Part shown: positions 1-7,849 of the stretch, piece by piece
Numbering within the stretch: the first letter of the stretch is position 1
Layout of the letters: each line of letters starts with the position of its first letter
NCBI GenBank assembly: GCA_038251425.1
Contig: JBBSBI010000007.1
Location: 1-64,000 of the forward strand
Direction of reading: 5' to 3'
Origin: JBBRRP01 sp038251425
GTDB lineage: Bacteria; Myxococcota_A; Polyangia; Polyangiales; Polyangiaceae
Length of the DNA: 64,000 nt
The notes under the pieces: model-generated
What the model saw: the letters and a program-made list of their open reading frames with translations, nothing else
Told to the model about the DNA's origin: nothing
The model's database searches: none
Position numbers and translations under genes: made by a program

Positions 1-690
1 ATTCAGGAGGTGTTCCAGGAAGAACTGGATTTCTTCACCGTGCCGGTAGCCTTCGACCTCTCCATGCAGCTCACCACGGGTGCCGCGTATAGCTTTGGGC
101 GTGCTGTGGGCTCGCCATTCTTCAAGACCAACCCGAACGGCGGCTCTCTGGAGGTTCCGAGTGTCTTCCTCGCGCATCGCACCTCGGACCAGGATGTGAC
201 CGCTCAAAATGGCAGGCGAGGAGGTGGCTCTGCGCTGCTCGTCGAACTGCTCCCGCGACCGGATGCTGCCAACTATCCCGAAACGATCGTGGCGCACGTC
301 AACCTATCGTTTCGTGATCCGCTGACTCAACAGATCGTGACCGACAGCATCGACATCAAATACCCCTTCGCTGCGGGTTACTTGAGCCCCACGGGCCACT
401 TTCAGGGCGACAACGTGAAGACTGTTCAAAAGAGTTTCGTGATGCTCAACATCTTGACGGGCATGGAGCGCGTCATCCAAGCGTTTCACTCGGGCCGAGC
501 AAACCCAACCAGCATCACCGAGCTCGACCGCCTGATCGCTGCGGTGACGGACTACAATCAGGAGGTAGGCGACGTCGACATTCGGCTGGATCTTGAGCTG
601 TTGGGACGGCTCCGTGGGAATCTGATCCGCGCCGGCGTGCCAGCACCTGTCAGTGCAGGTCAGTTCGGCGATCCTTGGCCTGCAGATTAA
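1..690 (+). CDS. C-terminal part of a VWA-type (calcium-activated channel-like) protein, 5'-truncated by the window edge
   Basis: The reading frame is open from base 1 and ends at TAA 688-690; the GTG at base 10 is probably internal. The 229 visible codons resemble the region that follows the von Willebrand factor A domain in large myxobacterial VWA proteins. A beta-rich stretch with the GRRGGGSALLVEL motif (near residue 70) is followed by an alpha-helical tail beginning KSFVMLNILTGMERV. The VWA domain and any signal peptide would lie upstream of the window. The gene converges on the SGNH lipoprotein gene with only 12 bases between the stops. The family call rests on pattern recognition of the tail alone, so function is uncertain. 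Confidence 0.5.
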   Translation: MQEVFQEELDFFTVPVAFDLSMQLTTGAAYSFGRAVGSPFFKTNPNGGSLEVPSVFLAHRTSDQDVTAQNGRRGGGSALLVELLPRPDAANYPETIVAHVNLSFRDPLTQQIVTDSIDIKYPFAAGYLSPTGHFQGDNVKTVQKSFVMLNILTGMERVIQAFHSGRANPTSITELDRLIAAVTDYNQEVGDVDIRLDLELLGRLRGNLIRAGVPAPVSAGQFGDPWPAD

Positions 691-702
691 CGCCTACATC
701 AC

Positions 703-1743
703 TCAGTGCAGAACGCCAGCTATCGACTGGTACCAAACACCGCCCATAACGTCATATCCCGCGTCGTTGGGGTGGACCTGGCCGCTAAGATATTGAGTTC
801 TATAAGAAGGGTTAGCCGTAAACGCTCCGCCCATGTCAACGGAGGCAATGTGTTTCCCTGCTTGGGCACGTGCCTGCACCATGCTTGGGATGGCCGCATT
901 GTAGGTGACCCATGTCGACTGGATGGTCGCGTCGCTCACGTTCATGGGAATGATCTGTGCAACCACCAGCAGCGCGTTCGGCGCAGCCGCCAGGATCTTG
1001 TCCACCAAAGCCGCCAGGGAGTCCGGATGGGGGGTTGTCTGGCCGCACTCGAAGTCATTGGTGCCGATGTGAAGCAAGATGATGTGAGGTTGGTTGGCTG
1101 CGATGGAGGCATCCACGAGATCTGAGATGCCCCCGATGGAGATCCCGTTGTGACCCTCGTTTTGTTGGGGAAACACTTGTCCACCCACCATCCCCGGACC
1201 CGAAGCATCCGAAGAACCAACGAACGTGATGCTGTGATTGTCTGTCACTGCCTTCTGAAAAAGCGAGACTCGGTAGCCGCCGCCGGTCGAGGAATCAGCG
1301 CCAAACGTGATCGAATCACCGAGCGGCATGATGCGGCAGGGTGTTCCCGTTGGAGGACACGGATCGCCCATGGCGGCAGGGGCGCCAGCGGTCCCTGTGT
1401 CGCCGCCTGAAGGCGAAGCACCAGACCCTCCAGCGCTGCTTGAAGAGCCTCCGCTCGGCACCCCACCCGTTGTGGTTGCAGCCCCGCCCATAGCATCCGT
1501 GCCCCCGGTAGTTGTTGACGCACCACCAGCACCCGTCCGGGTGCCGCCAGTGCCAGTGGCACCGCCAGTTACCGCTACTCCGGGTACTTGCACGCGTCCT
1601 CCCGTTCCGCCTCCACCCCCAAGAGCGGCGCCGCCCACTTGGGGCGCGCTGGAACACCCGGTGCCGGCGAGAATGGCCACCGGAAACGCCGAGAATAGCC
1701 CAAGCCACAAGACTTTACGCACAAAACAAATCGCGATCCGCAT
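703..1743 (-). CDS. Secreted SGNH/GDSL-hydrolase lipoprotein (probable carbohydrate or acyl esterase)
   Basis: 346 residues. The N-terminus is a lipoprotein signal peptide with lipobox cysteine at residue 30 (LAGTGC). Residues about 35-125 form a Gly/Thr/Ser-rich linker (TGG repeats) typical of myxobacterial surface proteins. The catalytic domain follows with all four SGNH blocks: GDS at 142-144 (nucleophile Ser), an NEGHNG glycine block, GTND, and HPND near residue 324 (catalytic Asp/His). This is the architecture of SGNH esterases such as acetylxylan- and rhamnogalacturonan-acetylesterase-like enzymes. It is therefore probably an outer-surface deacetylase or esterase; the substrate cannot be read from sequence. 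Confidence 0.88.
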   Translation of the reverse strand: MRIAICFVRKVLWLGLFSAFPVAILAGTGCSSAPQVGGAALGGGGGTGGRVQVPGVAVTGGATGTGGTRTGAGGASTTTGGTDAMGGAATTTGGVPSGGSSSSAGGSGASPSGGDTGTAGAPAAMGDPCPPTGTPCRIMPLGDSITFGADSSTGGGYRVSLFQKAVTDNHSITFVGSSDASGPGMVGGQVFPQQNEGHNGISIGGISDLVDASIAANQPHIILLHIGTNDFECGQTTPHPDSLAALVDKILAAAPNALLVVAQIIPMNVSDATIQSTWVTYNAAIPSMVQARAQAGKHIASVDMGGAFTANPSYRTQYLSGQVHPNDAGYDVMGGVWYQSIAGVLH

Positions 1744-1889
1744 AGAAACCCTTTCGGTCCTGCGACACAGCCAAACTTGAACGGCACTTTAGCTCGCCAG
1801 CGACTCCCGCAGTATGCGGCCAGCGCGCGCAGATATGTATTTTCTAACCAGACAGGCCTACGGCCCTGCTCGGTGTCACCTGAGACGCC

Positions 1890-2831
1890 TCAGGCTTCAC
1901 TCCTGCCCATCTGCCGCCGATACGCGCGCGGTGACACACCGATGTGCTTTTTGAATTGTGCCGAGAAATGCAATTGATCGTCGTAGCCCACCAAGGCGGC
2001 CACTTCCTTGATGGACATAGAAGAATCCGACAGCAGCTTCTGCGACCAAGCTAACTTTTGTGCGGCGAAATACTTCAGCGGGGCCACGCCAACATATTGC
2101 TTGAACAGTCGATTCAAATGGGTAGAACTCAGCTTGGTGTGGTGGCAGAGATCTGCAAGCGTGAGCTGGCGATTAAGATTGAGCTCCAGAAACGAGATCG
2201 CGCTCGTGAGTGCGGGTGGATGGCGCGGTGTCAGGTTTTTACCTAGGAGCACCAACAGTTCATAGGCCGCTGCCGAAAGCCTTTCGAGCCAATCCGGGTC
2301 GGTTCTTGCGAGCAATTCGAACGCTCTACGCAGCGCCCTAGCCACCGCATTCGGATTTTCCACCTTAATGGTGTCTCGACGATCGAGCTCAAGCAGTCGC
2401 ATCAACGATGGCAATGCGGGCCCCACGATATGAACGAACTGCTTTTTTAGAACGCCTGAGGGGCCTGTCTCGTACTGATGCGCTCCTTGCTTGCTGAACA
2501 GATAAACATCGCCAACATTCACGGGATATTCACGCCCGCCCTGCGTAAATATGGCATCGCCCGCACTCACCTGCTCCACTACCAAAAAGGCTGGGGCATC
2601 CTGATCGTAGCGGGACTTTCTTTGGTCAGCGAGCGTGCCCTCTATCAGTACTTGTTCGATATAATTCTCCCCTTCGATATAGCGCTGCACGGCAACCCCA
2701 CGGGTCCATTGCGAGGTGCCCGCGACGTACACTGAGAGCGGCAGATTGCCCATGGCCTCGATCAGCCCGTGATTCACGCGGATGGTCTCCTTCCGGCGCG
2801 GCGTTTCGAACACGAAATGGTTAGAACTCAC
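1890..2831 (-). CDS. AraC-family transcriptional regulator
   Basis: 313 residues from a GTG start (2831-2829). The N-terminal half looks like a cupin-type effector-binding domain (GDAIFTQGG...VNVGDVYLF, residues about 95-125). The C-terminal 100 residues are a double helix-turn-helix of AraC type: LTLADLCHHTKLSSTHLNRLFKQ and then IKEVAALVGYDDQLHFSAQFK, ending in the usual GVSPRAYRRQ. It is divergent from the esterase gene starting at 2967, with a 135-base shared intergenic region that contains the palindrome GCGCATGCGC at 2861-2870. It may control that esterase; this is inferred from arrangement only. The effector is unknown. Confidence 0.88.
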   Translation of the reverse strand: MSSNHFVFETPRRKETIRVNHGLIEAMGNLPLSVYVAGTSQWTRGVAVQRYIEGENYIEQVLIEGTLADQRKSRYDQDAPAFLVVEQVSAGDAIFTQGGREYPVNVGDVYLFSKQGAHQYETGPSGVLKKQFVHIVGPALPSLMRLLELDRRDTIKVENPNAVARALRRAFELLARTDPDWLERLSAAAYELLVLLGKNLTPRHPPALTSAISFLELNLNRQLTLADLCHHTKLSSTHLNRLFKQYVGVAPLKYFAAQKLAWSQKLLSDSSMSIKEVAALVGYDDQLHFSAQFKKHIGVSPRAYRRQMGRSEA

Positions 2832-2966
2832 ATCATGAGGATAGCCTTTGATTACCGCAAGCGCATGCGCGAAGGGGTACCCGACTGGCTGGGAGGTTAC
2901 AAATTACATATTTGAGTCAGTCCGACGCATACCCGAAAGGCGTGAATTCCCTCAAATTGAAGTCGC

Positions 2967-3719
2967 GTGGCACTGATCCAGCGAGACTTCTTTTCCGAGA
3001 CCTTGGGGTGCTCTACCGCTCTGAGTGCACTCGTCCCCGACAACGTAGCGGGCTGCAGCGCACTCTATCTTTTGCATGGCCGGGGCGACGACCACACCTC
3101 GTGGCAAACACGAACGCAATTGGAGCGTTACGTTAGCTCAACGAACCTGGCAGTGATCATGCCCAACGTGGCACGTAGTTTTTGCACCGACATGCACGAT
3201 GGCGGTCGATATTTTACGTTCGTTACTGAAGAGTTACCCGCCCTGGTGAAAAGGTGGTTCTGCGTTTCCCCACTGCGCGATGACACCTACGTGGCAGGTT
3301 TTTCTATGGGTGGCTACAGCGCGCTTCGACTGGCAATGCAACGCCCCAACCAGTTTGCCGCCGCCGCCGCCTTCGCCCCTGTGACTGACCTTTTGACGCG
3401 CTACGTCCTGGACGCACCGGAGGACAAGGCGGAATGGCGCCGCGTTTTTGGAGAGCCAAAGCAGCTTCGTGCGCCCCAGGAGTTGTTCGCTCTGGCTCGT
3501 GAATTTGCGCATTTTCAGGGACAGAAGCCGCGACTCTACCACTCGTGCGGGGGCGACGATTTTCTATACGATGAGAACCTGCGATTTCAACGCCACGCGC
3601 AAGAGCTTGGAATATCGCTGACTTGGGAGGCGCGGCCAGGCCTCACGCACAACTGGGCATACTGCGACCAGGAACTCCCGCGCGCACTCGAATGGATGGG
3701 CTTTCTGCCCAACGCCTGA
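2967..3719 (+). CDS. Alpha/beta-hydrolase esterase, tributyrin-esterase / S-formylglutathione-hydrolase type (copy 1)
   Basis: 250 residues from a GTG start. It has the esterase-D fold signature: LYLLHGRGDDHTSW near residue 33 (oxyanion region), MPNVARSFCTDM, nucleophile Ser in GFSMGGY near residue 116, an Asp in GGDDFLYDE and a His in PGLTHNW near the end. Short-chain acyl esterases such as lactococcal EstA share this layout. No signal peptide is visible, so it is probably cytoplasmic. A clear paralogue lies at 16489-17259 with the same MALI.RDFFSE-like start and ALEWMGF.P.A-like end. It is divergent from the AraC regulator, which may control it. The substrate is unknown. Confidence 0.82.
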   Translation: MALIQRDFFSETLGCSTALSALVPDNVAGCSALYLLHGRGDDHTSWQTRTQLERYVSSTNLAVIMPNVARSFCTDMHDGGRYFTFVTEELPALVKRWFCVSPLRDDTYVAGFSMGGYSALRLAMQRPNQFAAAAAFAPVTDLLTRYVLDAPEDKAEWRRVFGEPKQLRAPQELFALAREFAHFQGQKPRLYHSCGGDDFLYDENLRFQRHAQELGISLTWEARPGLTHNWAYCDQELPRALEWMGFLPNA

Positions 3720-3782
3720 TGGCCCACTCATTAGCGCCGTTCCGGGTTTCAGATTGAGAGGCTAGCGCTGTTTCTTGGTCTT

Positions 3783-4205
3783 TTGGTGTGCGTGTCACGC
3801 GAATACGCTGAGACGACCGTGCGCGTTTCTCGTCCCGAGAACCCAATGGGTTTCATTCTGGAGTGGCTCGAGAAGCACTATGCTGGGCCGATCAGTCTGG
3901 AATCCTTCACAAGACTTGTAGATGTGTCCCCGCGCACGCTGCATCGATCTTTCAAGAAGACGCTGGGCATGTCTCCTATCAATTACGTGATTGATCTGCG
4001 CCTCAGGAAAGCCGAAGAGATGCTGTGTGGCCCGGGCGCACGCGTGAAGGAGGTGGCCGCGAAGGTCGGCATTTCCGATGCCAGCTACTTCTCGCGAATC
4101 TTCCGTAAACGCACCGGGCCTGAGCCCAGCGCTTACCGAGCCGAGCAGGGTCATGCCGGGTCATGCCCGCAACGCCTATGCGCCCAAGAGAACCGAGGTA
4201 TGTGA
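3783..4205 (+). CDS. Stand-alone AraC/GlxA-type helix-turn-helix protein
   Basis: At most 140 residues from a TTG start; an ATG at 3846 would still give the whole DNA-binding domain (119 residues), so the start is uncertain and no good ribosome binding site decides it. The sequence is a complete AraC double helix-turn-helix: ISLESFTRLVDVSPRTLHRSFK, then VKEVAAKVGISDASYFSRIFRKRTG. It most resembles the C-terminal domain of GlxA-like regulators (SPRTLHRSFKKTLGMSP). The usual N-terminal DJ-1/PfpI-like sensing domain is absent, because the esterase gene ends only 63 bases upstream. It may be a true one-domain regulator or a remnant. It precedes cobT by 25 bases on the same strand. Confidence 0.6.
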   Translation: MVCVSREYAETTVRVSRPENPMGFILEWLEKHYAGPISLESFTRLVDVSPRTLHRSFKKTLGMSPINYVIDLRLRKAEEMLCGPGARVKEVAAKVGISDASYFSRIFRKRTGPEPSAYRAEQGHAGSCPQRLCAQENRGM

Positions 4206-4230
4206 TTTCTAACCGTGATATGTGGGCCTC

Positions 4231-5346
4231 ATGTCAAACAGCTGGCGCGAGGATCCTGGGCCCGAATTCAGCCGCAATTCCGAACAATCAGCCCTTGCCT
4301 ACCAAACGCGCCTAGCGAAACCTCCAGGCAGCCTCGGTCGCTTAGAGGAACTCGCCGGCTTCTACGCGGGTGCTCATGGCCTCATGCCGCCCCCTTCGCC
4401 CACACGGCCCACGCTCGCGATCTTCGCGGCGGATCACGGTGCAGCAGCCGATGGCGTGAGTGCCTATCCTTCTGCCGTGACTGCAGCCGTCGTGATCAAC
4501 GTGATGCACGGAGGTTCGGCTATTAACGCGCTCACGACTTCCAACCAGATCGCGCTTCGATTGATCGACGTTGGTATAAGCGGTAACCTGGAACCGGCAC
4601 CGCCCGAGCCGGTTGTTCAGCTCGAACGACAGAGCATCGCACTGGGCACCCGCAATTTCGCACGCGAACCCGCGATGTCATTGGAACAAGCAGGTGCCGC
4701 CATCGCTGTGGGGGAGAAAGTCGCTCGTGAGGCCATTAACGCAGGCTCGAAGCTGCTCGGAGTGGGCGAAATCGGCATCGGAAACACCGCCTGTGCATCA
4801 GCGCTGATCGCTGAGCTCACCGGCGCGCCCGTCAAGGATGTCGTGGGGCCGGGTGCAGGCCTCGACGCGGAGGGAGTTGCGCGGAAGATCTCAGTTGTTG
4901 AACGTGCACTCACTCGGCACAGGAATTCTCGGCATGCTGAAAACGGTGAACCCTCAAGCGCAGACAAGGGTCTTAGAATTCTCGCAGAGCTGGGAGGTTT
5001 TGAGGTGGCCGCGATGGTCGGCTTCATCCTGGAGGCGGCACGAAGCCGTACACCTGTGGTGCTGGACGGCGTGGTCACGAATGCTGCCGCTTTGGTGGCT
5101 GTTGAACTCATGCCGACAGCGCGAGACTTCATGCTCGCCTCACATGGTTCCACGGAGCCGGGCGCACGCGTGGCGTGCGACAAGCTTGGGCTCTCACCGC
5201 TCCTACAGCTTTCAATGCGACTCGGTGAAGGCAGCGGCGCTGCACTCGGTCTGGTGCTCTTGAGGAGTGCGGTGGATGTCATGCTCCAAATGTCGACGCT
5301 CGACGCTGCGATCGAACGCGCCGGGCTTGGCGTAAAAGGCGCGTAA
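4231..5346 (+). CDS. cobT: Nicotinate-nucleotide--dimethylbenzimidazole phosphoribosyltransferase
   Basis: 371 residues from ATG 4231; a GTG three codons earlier is also possible. CobT makes alpha-ribazole 5'-phosphate from nicotinate mononucleotide and 5,6-dimethylbenzimidazole, for the lower ligand of cobalamin. Visible family blocks: PPGSLGRLEELA near the N-terminus, FAADHGAAADGVSAYPSAVT, GVGEIGIGNTACASAL, VGPGAGLD, and the C-terminal RLGEGSGAALGL block, whose Glu I take to match the catalytic base of the Salmonella enzyme. cobS follows after three bases, so the two are one operon. No other cob genes are in the window, and I saw no cobalamin riboswitch upstream. Confidence 0.95.
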   Translation: MSNSWREDPGPEFSRNSEQSALAYQTRLAKPPGSLGRLEELAGFYAGAHGLMPPPSPTRPTLAIFAADHGAAADGVSAYPSAVTAAVVINVMHGGSAINALTTSNQIALRLIDVGISGNLEPAPPEPVVQLERQSIALGTRNFAREPAMSLEQAGAAIAVGEKVAREAINAGSKLLGVGEIGIGNTACASALIAELTGAPVKDVVGPGAGLDAEGVARKISVVERALTRHRNSRHAENGEPSSADKGLRILAELGGFEVAAMVGFILEAARSRTPVVLDGVVTNAAALVAVELMPTARDFMLASHGSTEPGARVACDKLGLSPLLQLSMRLGEGSGAALGLVLLRSAVDVMLQMSTLDAAIERAGLGVKGA

Positions 5347-5349
5347 CGC

Positions 5350-6108
5350 GTGCTCCCCGCCCCCATTCGCGGCCTGCGCGCCAGCTTCGTATTCCTGACG
5401 CGGCTGCCGATCGGTGGCTTTCCATATACCAGCGAGGACTTTCGTTGGGCTGCGGCCCACGCGCCGTTGGTGGGTTACGTCGTGGGCGGGATCACAGCGT
5501 TGGCATTTTGGATTTTCCGTCCGCTGGGTGACCTCAGCGCTGCAGGTATCGCGGTCGCTATCTCTGTCCTTGTTACTGGCGGCTTTCACGAGGACGGACT
5601 CGCCGATACGGCCGATGCGCTGGGCGGCGGCTACACCAAAGAGCGCGTGCTCGAAATCCTGAAGGACAGCCGCGTGGGGGCCTTCGGGGCTGCGGCTTTG
5701 GTGCTCTCGCTGGGGCTCCGCGTCACGCTGCTCGCGCGGCTTGGCGAACAGGCGCTTTGGGCGTTACCGCTGGTTGGCGCGGCGGCGCGCGTGGGCCCGA
5801 TCGTGTTGATCGCAGCTTTGCCGTATGTCACCGACGAAAAGCATCAAAAGAGCGGTGATCTCAGCCGCGCGGGCTGGATTCAGACTGTGATTTCGGTGCT
5901 TTGGTTGAGTCTTGGGCTCTACCTCGCACTCCGCTTTAGCTTTCTTTCGCTCGAGCGAGCGGGAGCTCTGTTATTGACCCTGATCGGCATAACCGCCCTT
6001 ACCGGTTATCGTTACAAGCGCCGTATGGGCGGAGTTACCGGGGATTTCCTCGGAGCCACCGAACAGCTTGGCGAAATCGCAGCGCTCGCCACACTCGCCT
6101 GGAGCTAA
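5350..6108 (+). CDS. cobS: Adenosylcobinamide-GDP ribazoletransferase (cobalamin synthase)
   Basis: 252 residues from a GTG start placed three bases after the cobT stop. CobS is the integral membrane enzyme that joins adenosylcobinamide-GDP to alpha-ribazole, completing the nucleotide loop of cobalamin. The family signatures are clear: FVFLTRLPIGG at the N-terminus, GGFHEDGLADTADALGGG near residue 80 (acidic Mg-binding motif), KDSRVGAFGAAALV, and the C-terminal RRMGGVTGDFLGATEQLGE. Several hydrophobic segments agree with a polytopic inner-membrane protein. It uses the product of CobT, its operon partner. Two hairpins lie just downstream. Confidence 0.95.
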   Translation: MLPAPIRGLRASFVFLTRLPIGGFPYTSEDFRWAAAHAPLVGYVVGGITALAFWIFRPLGDLSAAGIAVAISVLVTGGFHEDGLADTADALGGGYTKERVLEILKDSRVGAFGAAALVLSLGLRVTLLARLGEQALWALPLVGAAARVGPIVLIAALPYVTDEKHQKSGDLSRAGWIQTVISVLWLSLGLYLALRFSFLSLERAGALLLTLIGITALTGYRYKRRMGGVTGDFLGATEQLGEIAALATLAWS

Positions 6109-6141
6109 GGCCCTTTCTTTAGGCACCCCCCACAAACGACA

Positions 6142-6165
6142 AAAGCCCCAGTTTCCCAGGGCTTT
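6142..6165. terminator. Hairpin between convergent cobS and amt, likely bidirectional terminator
   Basis: Perfect 7-bp arms AAAGCCC (6142-6148) and GGGCTTT (6159-6165) enclose a 10-base loop. A-rich and T-containing flanks suit termination for both converging genes. Seen directly in the sequence; the role is inferred. Confidence 0.6.
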
Positions 6166-6169
6166 GGCT

Positions 6170-6196
6170 AGACCGGCTTCCTTAAGAAACCGGTCT
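6170..6196. terminator. Second hairpin between cobS and amt
   Basis: Arms AGACCGG (6170-6176) and CCGGTCT (6190-6196), extended inward by TTC/GAA across a single mismatch pair. It lies directly after the first hairpin and 15 bases before the amt stop, so it may terminate amt transcription from the other strand. Confidence 0.5.
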
Positions 6197-6211
6197 TCAT
6201 TGTAACTGACT

Positions 6212-7678
6212 TCAGGCGCCTTCGCTCAGGTGGTAGCCCCGCTCGCCGTGATCGGTGATGTCGAGACCACTTTCCTCATCGTCCGCAGACGGACGCAGGC
6301 CGATTGCGAACTTGATTCCGTAACCGAGCACCACGGTGCCCGCGATGGAGATAGCCAGCGTTAAACCCATCGCCTTCAACTGCTCAAGCCAAAGCGTCTG
6401 ACCAACGATATCTTTCAGATTGAGGTTGAGGTTGGCGTTGGCTTCGGGAGTTGCGAGAAATCCAGTCAAAAGCGCGCCAAGGGTTCCGCCGACGGCGTGG
6501 ACGCCGAAGGTGTCCAGAGCGTCGTCGTAACCGAGCATGCCCTTCAGCTTGGTGCAAGCGTAGTAAGGGACAACGCCAGCGAGCACGCCGATGATGACCG
6601 CGCCGTTAGCAGTGACAAAACCGCAGGCGGGCGTGATCACAACTAGACCGCCCACGATGCCTGAGCAAAAACCGAGCACGCTGGGCTTACCGCGCGTGAT
6701 CCATTCAATGCTGGCCCAAGTGAAGCCGGCAATTGCAGCTGCGAGCGTGGTGGTCATGAACGCTTGGGAGGCAACACCGTCAGCCGCGACTGCGCTACCA
6801 GCGTTGAATCCGTACCAACCTACCCAGAGCATGCCAGTGCCGACCATGGTCAGCACCAAGCTGTGGGGCGCGAAATTATCAGAGCCGAAGCCTTTTCGCT
6901 TACCGATAATCAGAGCCAAAATCAGTGCCGACCAACCGGAAGACATGTGAACTACGGTGCCACCCGCAAAATCGATCGCTTTGATCGAAGCGTTGGCATT
7001 CCACACGCCATTCATCAGGCCATCCGCACCCCACACCATGTGTGCCAAGGGGAAATAGACGACAACCATCCAACCAGCAACGAACAGCATCAACGCACTG
7101 AACTTGATACGTTCAGCGATTGCGCCCACGATCAAAGCGGGTGTGATGATGGCAAACATCAGCTGATACATAGCGAACGTGTCTTGCGAGACCCACGCGG
7201 CGTAGGCTGTATTCGGGGCGGCTCCCACGCCTTGTAGGAAGAGATTGGAAAAGCCTCCGATAAAGGCGTTTCCTGCTGAAAAAGTGATGCTGTAGCCGAA
7301 GGCCCACCACATGATCGTGACCATGCCGGCGATGCCCATGCATTGCGCCATGATCGACAGCACGTTCTTCGTGCGCACGAGTCCGCCGTAAAAGAGTGCG
7401 AGGCCCGGGAGTGTCATGAACAGCACGAGAGCCGCACAGACCATCATGAAGCCGTTGTGGCCGGGGCCTGGAGCGGCAATTTTCGAGGTGGCCTCATCGG
7501 CACGGGCGCCGTTGTTCACGTAGGCCTCCAGATCAGCAATGCGCTTCTCCAGAGCTGCTGCATCAACCGGGGCTGCCGCAGCGGCGTCTGGCGTGTCTGC
7601 GAGCGCAGGTGCTGGACTGCCGGCGAAGGCTAGGCTGCAAAAGAGCGCTGTTATTATTGCGAATATCACTTTTTTCAT
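6212..7678 (-). CDS. amt: Ammonium transporter (Amt/MEP/Rh family)
   Basis: 488 residues from ATG 7678, chosen because AAGGA lies about 11 bases upstream and a signal peptide (MKKVIFAIITALFCSLAFA) starts there; the frame remains open further upstream. After the signal peptide and a short Ala-rich/coiled segment, about eleven membrane spans follow. The twin pore histidines are present in GTVVHMSSG and in FGVHAVGG, and the cytoplasmic tail ends with the typical GLDITDHGERGY motif. The protein conducts ammonium across the inner membrane. No glnK/PII gene adjoins it, unlike most amt loci. It is divergent from the kinase gene at 7850. Confidence 0.95.
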   Translation of the reverse strand: MKKVIFAIITALFCSLAFAGSPAPALADTPDAAAAAPVDAAALEKRIADLEAYVNNGARADEATSKIAAPGPGHNGFMMVCAALVLFMTLPGLALFYGGLVRTKNVLSIMAQCMGIAGMVTIMWWAFGYSITFSAGNAFIGGFSNLFLQGVGAAPNTAYAAWVSQDTFAMYQLMFAIITPALIVGAIAERIKFSALMLFVAGWMVVVYFPLAHMVWGADGLMNGVWNANASIKAIDFAGGTVVHMSSGWSALILALIIGKRKGFGSDNFAPHSLVLTMVGTGMLWVGWYGFNAGSAVAADGVASQAFMTTTLAAAIAGFTWASIEWITRGKPSVLGFCSGIVGGLVVITPACGFVTANGAVIIGVLAGVVPYYACTKLKGMLGYDDALDTFGVHAVGGTLGALLTGFLATPEANANLNLNLKDIVGQTLWLEQLKAMGLTLAISIAGTVVLGYGIKFAIGLRPSADDEESGLDITDHGERGYHLSEGA

Positions 7679-7849
7679 GGGGTGATTCCTTGTGAGGCGC
7701 GCCAGTTGGGGGGCGCACGGGCAGTCAATGTTCCCGAGGACGTGTGCATGCTGCGCCAGGCAATGTTTCCAAAATGAGTCGGAAAGATTGCCTTTGTGTC
7801 TGGAGTATTTCTCACGATATTTGCGGCAAAAACTACCTATGCTGGGTGG

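Noticed and set aside
4100..4230. Possible cobalamin riboswitch ahead of cobT
   Set aside because: No B12-box-like element and too little non-coding space (25 bases after the AraC-like gene).
7700..7790. Possible sigma-54 promoter for amt (TGGCGC...TGCA on the minus strand)
   Set aside because: The spacing between GG and GC is 10 rather than 12 bases, and no other match was found.
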